A stretch of 5,260 nucleotides of DNA from assembly GCA_036703315.1 (NCBI GenBank), contig DATNPH010000057.1, positions 1 to 5,260 of the forward strand, given 5' to 3'. The notes beneath the pieces were generated by a model, which was not told the DNA's origin, made no database searches, and was given only the letters and a program-made list of their open reading frames with translations. The stretch is from DATNPH01 sp036703315. Lineage in GTDB: Bacteria > Cyanobacteriota > Cyanobacteriia > Cyanobacteriales > Coleofasciculaceae. Position 1 is the first letter of the stretch, and every line of letters starts with the position of its first letter. Shown one piece after another: positions 5,084 through 5,260 of this stretch. Both the position numbers and the translations under genes were made by a program.

Positions 5084-5260
5084 TACTCCTTAGTTTCTAG
5101 ATTTTCCCGTTCACGCTGAACTTCTGGGTCTTCTTCTAAGCTTGGGTAAGTGAAGACGGGCTTCGGGCGTCCTAGGCGTGCCAATCGATCAATTCCTTGC
5201 GATCGCAACCACCCTACTATCCCATCCGGCAGCACCGTTACTACAATCAAAAACAGTGCC
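5083..5260 (-). CDS. urtC: Urea ABC transporter permease UrtC, C-terminal fragment
   Basis: The last 58 codons and TAG stop (5085-5083) of a gene entering from the right edge are present. The fragment begins with the end of a transmembrane helix (ALFLIVVTVLPDGIVGWL) and continues as a charged cytoplasmic tail: RLGRPKPVFTYPSLEEDP, then a glutamate/arginine-rich end. This matches the tail I know for cyanobacterial UrtC, a LivM-like permease that forms the urea channel with UrtB. Only 12 bases separate it from urtD. The identification rests on this tail plus the urtD/urtE context. Confidence 0.88.
   Translation of the reverse strand, partial: ALFLIVVTVLPDGIVGWLRSQGIDRLARLGRPKPVFTYPSLEEDPEVQRERENLETKE
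5199..5206. repeat. HIP1 octamer in urtC
   Basis: GCGATCGC, extended to the 12-base palindrome TTGCGATCGCAA, lies in the C-terminal coding part of urtC. Confidence 0.9.

Noticed and set aside
3957..5119. Rightward open frames antisense to urtE and urtD
   Set aside because: They are frame shadows of strongly conserved ABC ATPase genes with no ribosome sites or motifs of their own.

Overview
The window looks like chromosome from a filamentous, probably heterocyst-forming cyanobacterium (Nostoc/Anabaena/Calothrix relatives). The evidence is four HIP1 octamers (GCGATCGC), a heptanucleotide tandem repeat of the STRR kind typical of these organisms, AT-rich spacers, and urea-transporter proteins that read like cyanobacterial Urt proteins. 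The lineage is inferred from the sequence alone; no search was run.

Layout, left to right. At 1-120 (minus) is the N-terminus of a Rossmann-fold NAD-binding (TrkA-N/RCK-like) protein that runs off the left edge. A 282-base divergent spacer follows. At 403-920 (plus) is a small histidine-rich membrane hydroxylase of the sterol desaturase/fatty acid hydroxylase superfamily. It is split by an apparent one-base loss in a run of seven T. A plus-strand terminator hairpin at 1011-1037 overlaps the 3' end of the convergent gene at 1018-2835 (minus), a membrane sensor histidine kinase with HAMP, HisKA and HATPase domains. Between 2836 and 3503 lies a 668-base non-coding stretch rich in inverted and tandem repeats. 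From 3504 to the right edge (minus) are urtE, urtD and the last 58 codons of urtC, the end of a urea ABC transporter operon.

How the genes relate. UrtD and UrtE are the two ATPases and UrtC is one of two permeases of a high-affinity urea importer; their tight spacing (12-nt gap, then 14-nt overlap) implies one transcript. The operon promoter and the usual urtA/urtB genes would lie beyond the right edge. The kinase lies downstream on the same strand but is separated by the repeat-rich spacer and has no response regulator in the window, so no functional link to urea uptake can be claimed.

I see no convincing new multi-gene system. The items most worth checking are the frameshifted hydroxylase, whose lesion sits exactly on a U-UUU-UUU slippery heptamer, the heptamer array nested in inverted repeats, and a perfect 16-bp palindrome nearby.
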